NCBI RefSeq assembly: GCF_029633965.1
Contig: NZ_CP091277.1
Span: forward strand, 372,001-436,000
DNA: 64,000 bases
Direction of reading: 5' to 3'
From: Methanogenium sp. S4BF
GTDB lineage: Archaea; Halobacteriota; Methanomicrobia; Methanomicrobiales; Methanomicrobiaceae
In this document: positions 25,267-34,699 of the stretch, piece after piece
How positions within the stretch are numbered: position 1 is the first letter of the stretch
Layout: every line of letters begins with the position of its first letter
The notes under the pieces: model-generated
What the model was told of the DNA's origin: nothing
Database searches by the model: none
What the model saw: only the letters and a program-made list of their open reading frames with translations
Made by a program: the position numbers and the translations under genes

Positions 25267-26771
25267 CGCTTCCACCCCCGTTCAAAGAGTTTCCCCAGAT
25301 CTATTGCCGAAAGAATTCCGACCAGTTTGCCGTTTTCGTCTACAACCGGCAGAGCACTGATATTGTTACGCTCCAGCTTATGGGTGGCGACATCTACTGC
25401 CTCTGTCGGGGATGTATATACCACCCGTTTCGTCATGATGTCGCACACCTTTTCTCCTTTCCCACTGGATGCCACGGCCTTGGAGATGTCGAAGGTGGTG
25501 ACAATGCCCACCAGCCGGTTTGCATTGTCAAGCACCGGCAGGTGATTGGTCTCTCCCCTGAGCAGCCGTTTTGCCGCGGTCTGGATGCTCTCGTCTTCAC
25601 TGATGGTGACGAGACTGGTGTTCATGATGTCGCGGACCTGTGGTGTACGTGCCCGGTCGCGCATCGGGTGTGATGTTTTCTCCGTGTTCATCCTGCGGGT
25701 GGGGAGGGCAAGCTGCATTTTTCCGCTCTCGACCCACGACTTCAGCTCATCTGCGACTTCAAGCGCTTTTTTGTACGAAGAGAGAGATGACGTCTTCACC
25801 TCCTCTCCGTCCAGCTCTACATGGCCGCTCTTCAGTTCGGCATAGGTGACTTCACGCAGCGTTGGCCGGTTCCTGTTTGGGACGCCGTAATCAGCGATGG
25901 AGGTCTTCAGGTCTTCATCTCGGACAGCTGTCCGGCGCACCACCTCTTCATCGAGCACCGGTATCGGGACCCCGAGGCCGACATACAGCGTGCTGTTATA
26001 TCCCTTGAATGTGGCGGCCCGGAGGAAATTGGTTGACATGTCATTCATATTTCCTGTCGTCATGAGAGTGCCGAAACCATTGCCGGGAGATGCCTGGGTG
26101 CCCTCCCCGATGATCATGCCCTCGGCGCCGCAGAGAAATATCGGGACGCCGCTGCCGATGATGCGCAGGTTGGGGTCATTGGGGATGGGGGAGAGGCATC
26201 CTGCACCGGAGTAGGAGATATTTCCTGCATTGGGGAGCAGGGTGCCCATATAGGTATAGAGAGTCCGGTCAGTGGTGTTTGAGGCCGCCACATATGACTG
26301 ATATGAGTTGCGTGGATTGACCATGGTGGCCTGGTTCATATCTTCAATGGTCAGTTCAATCTCCAGTGTCTTCCGGGGATAACAGTCCGTTCCCTTTGAC
26401 TGCGCCCGTAATCGGACTGCATTTCCTGCGACGAGGTCTTCGAGTACATGGGCGCCGCCGTATGAGATGCCCTGTGTCTCTGATTTCTGTGTGGCACCAA
26501 GGTATGCGTCCACTGCCGCGATGCCTGCATATGCCTCCACTTCGTTCATCCACACCTTCTCCATCCGGATCGGGGGGTCTGAATGGCCGAAATTAAAGAA
26601 TGCACCGGAGGAGCACATGGCGCCAAATGTGCCGGTTGTCACCACGTCTACTTCCCTGAGTGCGCCCTCCACACCCAGTTCATCAACGATGTCCGGCATC
26701 TGGTCTGCCCTGACTGCCCGGGCATTGCCATCGCGAATGCGGGTGTTGATGAGGTCAATGGTTTTTTCCAT
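25263..26771 (-). CDS. COG1900/DUF39 homocysteine biosynthesis enzyme with two CBS domains (502 aa)
   Basis: DUF39 catalytic region (about residues 1-365) with the conserved cysteine in TFGAMCSSGAFFNFGHSDPPI and the stretch GAEGMIIGEGTQASPGNGFGTLMTTGNM; then two CBS domains (about 385-500; RDIMNTSLVTI and CDIMTKRVVYTSP) that probably sense adenosyl compounds. The MA1821-type enzyme forms homocysteine from aspartate semialdehyde and sulfide. It is first in an operon with the NIL-ferredoxin and COG2122 genes. Confidence 0.9.
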   Translation of the reverse strand: MEKTIDLINTRIRDGNARAVRADQMPDIVDELGVEGALREVDVVTTGTFGAMCSSGAFFNFGHSDPPIRMEKVWMNEVEAYAGIAAVDAYLGATQKSETQGISYGGAHVLEDLVAGNAVRLRAQSKGTDCYPRKTLEIELTIEDMNQATMVNPRNSYQSYVAASNTTDRTLYTYMGTLLPNAGNISYSGAGCLSPIPNDPNLRIIGSGVPIFLCGAEGMIIGEGTQASPGNGFGTLMTTGNMNDMSTNFLRAATFKGYNSTLYVGLGVPIPVLDEEVVRRTAVRDEDLKTSIADYGVPNRNRPTLREVTYAELKSGHVELDGEEVKTSSLSSYKKALEVADELKSWVESGKMQLALPTRRMNTEKTSHPMRDRARTPQVRDIMNTSLVTISEDESIQTAAKRLLRGETNHLPVLDNANRLVGIVTTFDISKAVASSGKGEKVCDIMTKRVVYTSPTEAVDVATHKLERNNISALPVVDENGKLVGILSAIDLGKLFERGWKR

Positions 26772-26914
26772 GCATCATTATATGATATGGTGCATAATTA
26801 ATGCTTGCATTTATTACTTGCAGTAATTTTACAATTTGCCTGATCATTTTATCTGCCTCTCTCTCACCGCCCGATCCATACCTTTATTCCTGGTCGTTTC
26901 TCTACGTATTCGCT

Positions 26915-27631
26915 ATGCAGATTGCTGATTTTATTGCAATGCTTGAAGAGATTGCACCGCCGGAGCTTGCAGAGGAGTTCGATGGTGGAAGAATCGGCCG
27001 TATTATTGAAGGGCATGATGAGGTGAATTTGGTGTGCTGTGCTCTTGATGCGACACTCCCGGTGGTCAGGGCAGCGGTCGCAGAGGGGGCCGATATGCTT
27101 GTCGTGCATCACACCCCCATATGGAGTCCCCTCACCCGTATAGGTGGAGAGTCCGGGCAGATCATCCGGACGGCCCTTGCCGGAGGGCTGAATGTGTATG
27201 TCATGCACACCAACTTTGACCATGCACCGGGCGGCATCAATGATGCACTGGCGGACGTACTCCATCTCACCGGAGTCGAGCCTCTTTCACTGGGTGTCAT
27301 CGGTACCCTCGTCCATTCCCTTGATGAAGTGGCCGACCTTTTGGGTGCACCTCTCCGGGTGTACGGGGATGTACATGTGCCCTGCCGTCTTGCGGTTGCC
27401 GGAGGCTCCGGATTCTCCACCGACCTCATCTGTGAGGCAGAGGCACGGGGGGCAGAGGCCTTCCTCTCGGCTGAACTGAAACACAGTGTCCTGCGTTCGT
27501 CGGGGATATCTCTCATTGAATCCACCCATTATGCTACCGAAGCGCCGGGGATGCGGATGCTTGCAGAACGGATGGGGTGGACTTTCCTTGAGGATATTCC
27601 TGTAATGGTGCAGACTGATGGGCGGCAGTGA
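26915..27631 (+). CDS. Nif3-like dinuclear metal protein (238 aa)
   Basis: NIF3/YqfO family protein, hexameric with a two-metal site. Metal ligands are visible in MLVVHHTPIW, VMHTNFDHAPGGIND and near the C-terminus in LIESTHYATEAPG. The family is annotated as GTP cyclohydrolase I type 2-like but the true substrate is uncertain. ATG at 26915 chosen since the upstream open frame encodes a hydrophobic leader absent from the family. It overlaps the SWIM gene by 14 bp. Confidence 0.9.
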   Translation: MQIADFIAMLEEIAPPELAEEFDGGRIGRIIEGHDEVNLVCCALDATLPVVRAAVAEGADMLVVHHTPIWSPLTRIGGESGQIIRTALAGGLNVYVMHTNFDHAPGGINDALADVLHLTGVEPLSLGVIGTLVHSLDEVADLLGAPLRVYGDVHVPCRLAVAGGSGFSTDLICEAEARGAEAFLSAELKHSVLRSSGISLIESTHYATEAPGMRMLAERMGWTFLEDIPVMVQTDGRQ

Positions 27632-27902
27632 CGCAGAAGAGGTGACAGCAGAGGTCTGCCGCCTCTATGGCGCCAAAGGTGAGAAGGCGGTTTTGGCTGC
27701 AAAAAACGGACGGGTAATACAGTACCGGGACTTTTGTGTAGTGATTGGCACCACTGACACCTATGTGGTGGATGAGGATTTCTGCACCTGTGGCGATTTC
27801 ACATACCGGGGGTTGCAGTGCTGGCATATTCTTGCGTTCAGGACGGCAAAAGCGCTGGGAACGATTGCACTGCGTGACGAATGGTACCAGGATCTGATCT
27901 GA
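27618..27902 (+). CDS. SWIM zinc-finger protein (94 aa)
   Basis: Small protein with the SWIM signature C-x-C-(9)-C-x-H in FCTCGDFTYRGLQCWHILAFR (about residues 56-75). Archaeal SWIM proteins occur as single domains and may bind DNA or partner with RadA-like recombinases; role here unknown. Its start lies inside the nif3 end and it is followed 69 bp later by alaS on the same strand. Confidence 0.85.
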   Translation: MGGSDAEEVTAEVCRLYGAKGEKAVLAAKNGRVIQYRDFCVVIGTTDTYVVDEDFCTCGDFTYRGLQCWHILAFRTAKALGTIALRDEWYQDLI

Positions 27903-27971
27903 AAACCGGGAGAAACAAACACTATATGACATCCCGTGGTGATTATTATAATCAGGTTACAGTGATTACCC

Positions 27972-30716
27972 ATGCTCGAGGAAGAATATCAGCTTGAATA
28001 TTTCAGAGAGAACGGCCTGGTCAGGAAAATATGCAAGGCCTGCGGTTCAGCGTTCTGGACACGGGACCCTGAGCGTGAATACTGTGGCGATGCACCGTGT
28101 GAACCTTATTCATTCATCGACAACCCTGTCTTCTCTCCTCATACCATCGACGAGATGCGTGAAGCATATCTGAGCTTTTTTGAACAGAACGGGCATACCA
28201 GAATCGGTCGCTATCCGGTTGCAGCCCGCTGGCGTGATGATATATATCTGACAATCGCATCCATTGCCGATTTTCAGCCGTTTGTGACCAATGGTGAGGT
28301 CCCTCCGCCTGCAAATCCCCTGACGATATCCCAGCCCTGTATCAGGCTCAATGATCTTGATTCGGTGGGACGCTCAGGCCGCCATCTGACCACCTTTGAG
28401 ATGATGGCGCATCACGCGTTCAACACGGACGAAAATGAGATCTACTGGAAGGATGAGACCGTCAGCCTCTGTGATCGGTTTCTCGCATCGGTCGGGGCTG
28501 ACCTGACCCGGGTGACCTACAAGGAGCACCCGTGGATCGGCGGCGGCAATGCCGGCCCCAGTGTGGAAGTGCTGATCGGCGGGCTTGAAGTGGCCACCCT
28601 TGTCTTTATGAGCATGACGAAGCGTGACAATGGCAGGCAGCCGGTTGACATGGAGGGCGTCCCGTATTATCCGATGGACCTCAGGATTGTTGACACCGGA
28701 TATGGTCTGGAGCGTATGGTCTGGGCATCGCAGGGCAGTCCTACGGTGTATGACGCCGTCTTCCCCGAACTTATCAGCCGTCTGATAGAGTCATCAAAAC
28801 TGACCTATCTCCTTAAAAACCCTGAGTTTACCCGTATTCTCGCGCTGAATGCTAAGTATGCAGGGCTCATGGATATCACCGGCTCCAATCTCTATGAGAT
28901 GCGCAAAACAGTGGCAGAGAATATCGGTGTGCCGTACCAGAAACTGCAGGATATGATTGCTCCCATTGAGCGTATCTATGCGATTGCCGACCACACCCGC
29001 TGTCTTGCCTTTATGCTCGGCGACTGTATTGTGCCGTCCAATGCACAGGAAGGCTACCTCGCCCGTCTGGTGCTCAGGCGGACCCTGCGGATGATGAATG
29101 AGATTGGCATGGAGGAAAACCTCGCTGACCTCATTGAATACCAGATGCAGACCATCGGCCTCAGCTCCTTTGAACAGGAGATCAGTGTTGTGCGGGAGAT
29201 CATCAAAAATGAGGAGGAGAAATATGCCGTCACGATGGAGCGCGGCGGCAGAATCGTCCAGAAGGCCGCGAAATTCTATAAAGATAAGGACCTGCCCATT
29301 CCTCTTGATGAACTGATTACGCTCTATGACTCCCATGGCATCCCGCCCGAGATTGTGCGTGAAATCGCAGATCAGGAAGGCGCAGGCGTGGACCTGCCGG
29401 ATAATTTCTATTCCCTGATAGCCGATGTGCATTCGGAATCTGAGGATTCCGGGAATGCGGAAGATCCGTATGCGGCAATCCGGGAGAGAGTGGAGGCGAT
29501 GCCTGCCACGAAGATGCTGTATTATGATCTCCCGCAGGCGACCGATTTTGATGCAATCGTGCTTGATCAGTTTGATGAGTATCTGGTGCTTGACCAGACG
29601 CTCTTCTACCCGGAGGGTGGTGGCCAGCCGGCAGATGTCGGTAAAATTGTCTCGGAAGAGGGTATCAGCAAGGTTGACCACGTGGTAAAGATCGGGGATG
29701 TCATCTTGCATCATATCACCGGTGAATCCCTCAAACGCGGAGAGCATGTCAAGGGCGCTGTTGATGAGGAACGCCGGAAGACGATGATGCGGCACCACAC
29801 CGCAACCCATGTCCTGCTGCATGCCGCTAAAGAGGTGCTTGGCCCGCATATCCATCAGGCCGGCGCCCAGAAAGGAGTCGAGAGTTCACGCCTTGACATC
29901 CGGCATTTCCGTCACGTCAGCGAAAAGGAACTCCAGCGTATCGAGGATGCCGCAAACCGGCTGGTGTTAAACGACATTCCGGTCCACATCGGATGGGAGG
30001 ACCGGACCACAGCGGAGCAGAAATACGGGTTTGATCTGTACCAGGGCGGTGTGCCGCCGGGTGCCCGCATTCGTATTGTCCGTGTGGCAGGCGATGTGCA
30101 GGCCTGTGCCGGCACCCACTGCATCAGCACCGGCCAGATTGGATCCATACGGATTATGCGTCTGGAGCATGTGCAGGATGGTATTGAACGCCTTGAGTTC
30201 TCTGCAGGTATGGCTGCTGTTGCCTACAACCAGTGGCTGGAAGGGCTGGTGGATGCATCGGTTGCGACCCTGAGTGTTCAGCGTGAGAATCTCCCCTCAT
30301 CGGTTGACCGGTTCTTCACCGAGTGGAAGGAGCAGAGGAAGGACATCGAGCGCCTGCAGAAGAAGATCGCCGAACTGGAGATGGCCAGTATTCCGGTGGA
30401 AGAGATTGCGGGTGTGAATGTCACGATTCATGCGGTTAGCGCCTCACCCAAAGAAGTTGTCTCGATGGCAACCGCGTATGCAAATGAAGGAGGCGTTGCC
30501 CTTCTCGCAGGCACTGCCGGGGATCGGGTCCATATTGTCGTCGCATCCGGTGTCGAAAGAATAAACGCCGGTGAAATTGTGCGCCAGGTATGCGGCATAC
30601 TTGGTGGAAAAGGAGGTGGGAAACCATCTCTTGCACAGGGAAGCGGTGCCTCGGCAGAGGGCCTTGATGAGGCACTTGCCGTCGGGCGCCAAATGATTGT
30701 TGAGCAGCTGGAATGA
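27972..30716 (+). CDS. alaS: alanyl-tRNA synthetase, archaeal type (914 aa)
   Basis: Charges tRNA-Ala. The N-terminus carries the archaeal zinc element (CKACGSAFW ... YCGDAPC, about residues 20-43), then the class II catalytic domain (HTRIGRYPVAARWRDDIYLTIASI; GYGLERMVW), and the editing domain with HHTATHVLLHAA near 606-617 and CAGTHC near 711-716. The C-terminal oligomerisation domain includes GGKGGGKPSLAQGSG. Length is normal. It overlaps the downstream HTH gene by 4 bp. Confidence 0.97.
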   Translation: MLEEEYQLEYFRENGLVRKICKACGSAFWTRDPEREYCGDAPCEPYSFIDNPVFSPHTIDEMREAYLSFFEQNGHTRIGRYPVAARWRDDIYLTIASIADFQPFVTNGEVPPPANPLTISQPCIRLNDLDSVGRSGRHLTTFEMMAHHAFNTDENEIYWKDETVSLCDRFLASVGADLTRVTYKEHPWIGGGNAGPSVEVLIGGLEVATLVFMSMTKRDNGRQPVDMEGVPYYPMDLRIVDTGYGLERMVWASQGSPTVYDAVFPELISRLIESSKLTYLLKNPEFTRILALNAKYAGLMDITGSNLYEMRKTVAENIGVPYQKLQDMIAPIERIYAIADHTRCLAFMLGDCIVPSNAQEGYLARLVLRRTLRMMNEIGMEENLADLIEYQMQTIGLSSFEQEISVVREIIKNEEEKYAVTMERGGRIVQKAAKFYKDKDLPIPLDELITLYDSHGIPPEIVREIADQEGAGVDLPDNFYSLIADVHSESEDSGNAEDPYAAIRERVEAMPATKMLYYDLPQATDFDAIVLDQFDEYLVLDQTLFYPEGGGQPADVGKIVSEEGISKVDHVVKIGDVILHHITGESLKRGEHVKGAVDEERRKTMMRHHTATHVLLHAAKEVLGPHIHQAGAQKGVESSRLDIRHFRHVSEKELQRIEDAANRLVLNDIPVHIGWEDRTTAEQKYGFDLYQGGVPPGARIRIVRVAGDVQACAGTHCISTGQIGSIRIMRLEHVQDGIERLEFSAGMAAVAYNQWLEGLVDASVATLSVQRENLPSSVDRFFTEWKEQRKDIERLQKKIAELEMASIPVEEIAGVNVTIHAVSASPKEVVSMATAYANEGGVALLAGTAGDRVHIVVASGVERINAGEIVRQVCGILGGKGGGKPSLAQGSGASAEGLDEALAVGRQMIVEQLE

Positions 30717-31399
30717 CCGAAGAGGGTGTGCTTGTCCTTGAGCCCGGCGATGAACGGGCAAAGAAGATCGGAAAGGCCATGGCCAGTGAGACGGCAAGTG
30801 ATCTCCTGTCTGCTCTTTCCGAAGATGAGCTCACGCTCTCGGAGTTGTCTGAACGTCTCGGCCAGCCGATAACGACCCTGAAATACCAGATCGAAAACCT
30901 GCTGGATGCGGGGCTTGTTGATATTGTGCGCACCCGCTACAGTGAGAAAGGCCGGGTGGTAAAGGTCTATGGTGTGCGCCAGCAGGTCGTCATCATGTCT
31001 CCCGGAAAGGCAAATCTCCGGGATTTGCTGCTGAAATATACGTCTCTGTTTGCCCTGATAATCTGTGCGACGCTCGTGCTGCTTGCGCTGGCGCCGACAT
31101 TCACCTTCCTGTCCGGCGACGGGCAGATATCAGGGGCGGGAATCGCTTCCGATGATGCACGGGCACTGGTGACAACATTCTCTGCAGAAGAGGCGGAAGC
31201 AGGGGCAAATGCGCAAAAAGACGGTTCTGTCTCCACTCCGGCACCGGTCCCGGCCCCCGTGGCGGCACAGATGGCAAAGGGGTATACGCCCCCGCAGATT
31301 GCACCGAATATCCTTGCGGTGACCTTTTTCACCGGCGGGTTTGTGGTCATTTTCCTCATGCTCCTCCTTGAACTGATGGCGATGTACCGCAGACAGTGA
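30713..31399 (+). CDS. membrane-anchored ArsR/winged-helix protein (228 aa)
   Basis: The N-terminal half is a winged helix (LTLSELSERLGQPITTLKYQIENLLDAGLVDIV), followed by a membrane helix (SLFALIICATLVLLALAPTF), an alanine/proline-rich extracytoplasmic loop and a second helix at the C-terminus (AVTFFTGGFVVIFLMLLLELMAM). It looks like a membrane-tethered transcription regulator. The ATG overlaps the alaS stop, so it is coexpressed with alanyl-tRNA synthetase; the reason is not obvious. Confidence 0.82.
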   Translation: MTEEGVLVLEPGDERAKKIGKAMASETASDLLSALSEDELTLSELSERLGQPITTLKYQIENLLDAGLVDIVRTRYSEKGRVVKVYGVRQQVVIMSPGKANLRDLLLKYTSLFALIICATLVLLALAPTFTFLSGDGQISGAGIASDDARALVTTFSAEEAEAGANAQKDGSVSTPAPVPAPVAAQMAKGYTPPQIAPNILAVTFFTGGFVVIFLMLLLELMAMYRRQ

Positions 31400-31403
31400 T
31401 CGT

Positions 31404-31423
31404 TCCTTATTTTTCCTTTTTTT
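31404..31423 (+). terminator. T-rich terminator candidate after the alaS operon
   Basis: Interrupted T-rich stretch including a run of seven T, starting 5 bp after the last stop codon, as expected for archaeal termination. Confidence 0.4.
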
Positions 31424-31479
31424 GCATCGTTTTGCGGAGGTTCAGTGATCGTGTTTTTCCTGCACATTGCGCAAGGGGA

Positions 31480-32470
31480 GAGGGTTTTCTGTTGTTGTTG
31501 GTGAGTTGGATAGATTTCCCAAAGTCAGGGGATTCCCCCCGACAGCCCATCATTGTGATGAGTCCTGTACGGGATGGTGCGTTGAATGGATAAAGAGTGA
31601 GTATTAAAAATCAGCATTGAATCCGTTCTATTTTTACTGGTGCTCCTGGTGCAATCCGTACAACACCCATCCCTTGAACCGCCTTCCCCCTGAGGGGGGA
31701 GGAGGAGCACGGCCTAGGCCGTGCGGGAGAGGGGGTTTCTGTTGTTGTTGGTGAGTTGAATAGATTTTCCCACAGTCAGGGGGTTCCCCTGGGAGCCCCC
31801 CCATTGTGATGAGCCCGGTACGGGATGGTGCGATGAATGGATAATGAGTGAGAATTAAAAATCAGCATTGAACCCGTTCTATTTTTACTGGTGCTCCTGG
31901 TGCAATCCGTACAACACCCATCCCTTGAACTGCCTCCCCCTGAGGGGGAGGAGGAGCACGGTCTTGGCCGTGCGGGAGAGGGGGTTTCTGTTGTTGTTGG
32001 TGAGTTGAATAGATTTTCCCAGAGTCAGGGGGCTCCCCTGAGAGCCCCCCATTGTGATGAGCCCTGTACGAGATGGTGCGTTGGGTGGATAAAAAGAGGT
32101 AGAATTATAAATCAGCGTTGAACCCGTTTTATTTTCAAATGGTGCTCCTCGTGCAACCCGTACACCGCTCCATCCCCTGAACTGCCTCCCGCCTTGAGGG
32201 GTGAGGAGGAGCACGGCCTTGGCCGTGCGGGAGAGGGAGTTTCTGTTGTTATTGATGGGTTTTCTCTCTTTCCCACAGTCAGGGGCTCCCCCCGACAGCC
32301 CCCCAATGTGATGCGTCCTGTACGGGAGGTGTGTTGGGTGGATGAAGAGTTAGAACTAAAATCGGATTTGAACCATTTTCTTATCAAATGAAAATGCCGG
32401 TGCAACCAGGACGCCGCCGTTCCCCCGAAACTTCCCTCCTCCTGAGAAGGAAAAAGGGGGCCGGCACTGA
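31480..32470. repeat. four tandem imperfect repeats of about 250 bp
   Basis: Units start at the phrase GTTGTTGTTGGTGAGTT at 31491, 31741 and 31990, with a diverged fourth copy at 32245, so the spacing is 250, 249 and 255 bp. Each has a GC hairpin around a run of Gs (CAGGGGG...CCCCC), a TGTACGGGATGGTGCG phrase, an AT-rich block, and a CCCCCTGAGGGGG stem. The first three are followed by an 18-bp palindrome, GCACGGCCTAGGCCGTGC at 31707-31724 and variants of it. No open frame is conserved between units. It fills the whole 1.1-kb gap between the alaS operon and hisH. Confidence 0.88.
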
Positions 32471-32488
32471 AAAGGCGGCCGAAGGTAA

Positions 32489-33094
32489 TCAGAGCAGGCC
32501 AATGAAATTTTTCAGGATGGCAAGCCCGGTGTCGCCGCTCTTCTCCGGGTGAAACTGAACACCATAGACATTCCCGTTCCAGATTGAGGATGCAAACCTG
32601 CAGATATAGTCTGTGGTGGTGAGGGTGTGCTCGGGGCCGGTCTTTGCGTAGAATGAGTGAACAAAATAGACGTAGCTCTCCTCCGGGATGCCGTCAAAAA
32701 GAGGGGAGGGCTGTTCAATGTGGATGGTATTCCATCCCATGTGGGGAATTTTCATGCCAGGGGTCTTCTCAAAGGGGAGGACCTCTCCGGGGACGAGCCC
32801 CAGCCCTTCATGCAGGCCGAATTCCGTGCTGCGTTCAAGAAGCATCTGCATCCCGAGGCATATGCCTAAGACCGGCCGGTCCTGGGCATACTGGCAGAGT
32901 GCTTCACGAAGAATCCCCAGCTTTTCCATCCCTTCGGAAAAGGCGCCCACTCCGGGGAGGACAACACCGTCACATTCCGTCATGAGAGCGATATCCTTTG
33001 TAATTACCGGTGTGGCCCCGGCCTTTTCCATCCCGCGGCTTACACTCCGGAGGTTCCCTACTCCGTAATCAAGTATAGCTACTTTCGTCGTCAT
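32489..33094 (-). CDS. hisH: imidazole glycerol phosphate synthase subunit HisH
   Basis: Class I glutamine amidotransferase that feeds ammonia to HisF in histidine synthesis. N-terminal TTKVAILDYGVGNLRSV, nucleophile cysteine in PVLGICLGMQMLLE, and the catalytic His/Glu in YGVQFHPEKSGD at the C-terminus. ATG at 33094 chosen; it lies within the 3' end of the upstream PUA/PAPS-reductase-like gene. hisF and other his genes are not in the window. Confidence 0.95.
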   Translation of the reverse strand: MTTKVAILDYGVGNLRSVSRGMEKAGATPVITKDIALMTECDGVVLPGVGAFSEGMEKLGILREALCQYAQDRPVLGICLGMQMLLERSTEFGLHEGLGLVPGEVLPFEKTPGMKIPHMGWNTIHIEQPSPLFDGIPEESYVYFVHSFYAKTGPEHTLTTTDYICRFASSIWNGNVYGVQFHPEKSGDTGLAILKNFIGLL

Positions 33095-34481
33095 CCTCGT
33101 TGTCTCCCCGCTTGCGCCAGAGAGCCTTCTCCACCCAGATATCTGGAAGGTCATGCTCTTCTTTGTATTGATTCAGTGCGTCTTCCCACCGCTGCCATTC
33201 CTCCGGGTAATCCTGCATGATGAGGCGGAAGGTCGCCCAGTCGGATGACGGGCACATAAAGCACCCGATACGGTCTATTCTGCGTGAATACAGGATATTA
33301 TACGGCGCATTCTCGCGGAAGATATAGAGCCAGACATGCAGTGCCGTCCAGTGCTGAATGGGTGATGCGGAAAGCTGCGATGGAATATTGTGGCTCCTCC
33401 AGACACGCGGGCTCTTCATCCGTTTATAGGACTCGTATTTCCGCTGCCCGATAAATGAGAGGCATTCTCCCCATGTCTCTTCAATAAGCTCCTTTATGGG
33501 CTGGAGTTTGCAGACTTTGCAGCACCACCGTGCATCGACTGCTGGCGGCCCCTCGCGTTCCATTACCTCCCAGAAGCGTGAAGCGGTCTCTGTCCGAAGG
33601 ACCTCAAGGCCATAGTGGTCTGCCACCTTCTGCACGTTCTCGTAGGTTTCCCTGAATTCAAGACCGGTATCGGCAAAGAGGAGGGGGAGCTTCCCTGCGG
33701 CCTTCATGACGACCAGAAGTGTTGCAAGGCTGTCTTTTCCGCCGGAGTAGGACACATTTGCCGGCAGAGGATTCGTCTCCATCGTACGCCGGACAAAGGT
33801 GACTGCCTCATCCTCGATACCGGCGAGGATCCGCTCATTGGCGGTGAGTGTGTCTTCCCATGTCTTCTCCGCCGGGACACAGGCGACCGGTTTAATCTTG
33901 CGTGTCCGTGCGATGGTGCCGCGTTCCATCGTCTGTGCCTCTTCAGCAGAGACCTTCGCCCTGCCGACACCGATGCAGCGCCCGTCCGGTATCATGATGA
34001 ATACCTCGTCACCTGCTTCGACGTGCTCTTCGATGCTGATGAGACCGGGTGCGAGGACAGACGCCCCTTTGGTCCGGATAGAGGTTTCCGCACCCGGGTC
34101 AACCACGACATACCGCATGGCGGGAGTCATGTAGAGAGCAGCGGCAGGGCGGGGCATGGCCTCCCACCGCTCCTCATCCGGATAAAAGCGGATGGCGCCA
34201 ACGACGGCGCCGCCCATGATGATCTCTTCCATCCGGTCAATATCCGGTACTTTGTTGAGAATAGCGACATGCCCTTCGGGTATCAGGTCTGCACCAAAAT
34301 GGTCACGGTATACCTGATTGATGTGGGTGATGTCGTCATCAAACGCCGGCCTGATGTCGCCTGGAGGGGTGAGCGCCACCTCCCGGGTCGGTGTGTCACA
34401 GCTGCATTTTTTACCCAGTACAGGTGTACCGCAGGTGTCACACCAGTGAAGATGATTTTTGCCAAGATATGATAGGCGCAT
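33069..34481 (-). CDS. PAPS-reductase-like protein with zinc finger and PUA domain (470 aa)
   Basis: N-terminal zinc finger (CDTCGTPVLGKKCSC, residues 14-28), a middle region ending in a PUA-like RNA-binding domain (AMRYVVVDPGAETSI ... GDEVFIMIPDGRCIGVGRA), then an adenine-nucleotide alpha-hydrolase domain of the PAPS reductase type with the P-loop NVSYSGGKDSLATLL. Extra cysteine pairs (WCCKVCK, CFMCPSS) may hold an iron-sulfur cluster. PUA plus PP-loop suggests RNA thiolation or a sulfur-transfer role rather than sulfate reduction (inference). It overlaps hisH by 26 bp. Confidence 0.85.
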   Translation of the reverse strand: MRLSYLGKNHLHWCDTCGTPVLGKKCSCDTPTREVALTPPGDIRPAFDDDITHINQVYRDHFGADLIPEGHVAILNKVPDIDRMEEIIMGGAVVGAIRFYPDEERWEAMPRPAAALYMTPAMRYVVVDPGAETSIRTKGASVLAPGLISIEEHVEAGDEVFIMIPDGRCIGVGRAKVSAEEAQTMERGTIARTRKIKPVACVPAEKTWEDTLTANERILAGIEDEAVTFVRRTMETNPLPANVSYSGGKDSLATLLVVMKAAGKLPLLFADTGLEFRETYENVQKVADHYGLEVLRTETASRFWEVMEREGPPAVDARWCCKVCKLQPIKELIEETWGECLSFIGQRKYESYKRMKSPRVWRSHNIPSQLSASPIQHWTALHVWLYIFRENAPYNILYSRRIDRIGCFMCPSSDWATFRLIMQDYPEEWQRWEDALNQYKEEHDLPDIWVEKALWRKRGDNEDDDESSYT

Positions 34482-34699
34482 TCCTCAAATGTTTCTTCTG
34501 TGTGCTAAAAAAATGGCTGGTATCTGCACTGCATGTCATACCAGTTTCAAAAGAGTTAATCATACCTGATTGCAAACTGTACTGCGAATCCATGTGGTAA
34601 TCTGGAAATTTTTTATGAACAGTTCTCTGTCCTGGGGATGTGGCGGTCTTTCTTCCCCTCTCAATACTGGGTGACGGTGCCCGGGAGTGTAGGTTCTGA

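Noticed and set aside
28794-29855. 353-codon open frame antisense to alaS
   Set aside because: Lies wholly within the alanyl-tRNA synthetase gene on the other strand; composition follows from the codon bias of alaS.
31885-32214. 109-codon minus-strand ORF in the tandem repeats
   Set aside because: The frame is not preserved between repeat units and the translation is an artefact of the hairpin-rich repeat.
31480-32470. CRISPR array
   Set aside because: Units are about 250 bp and similar throughout, without the short repeat plus unique spacer pattern; no cas genes are nearby.
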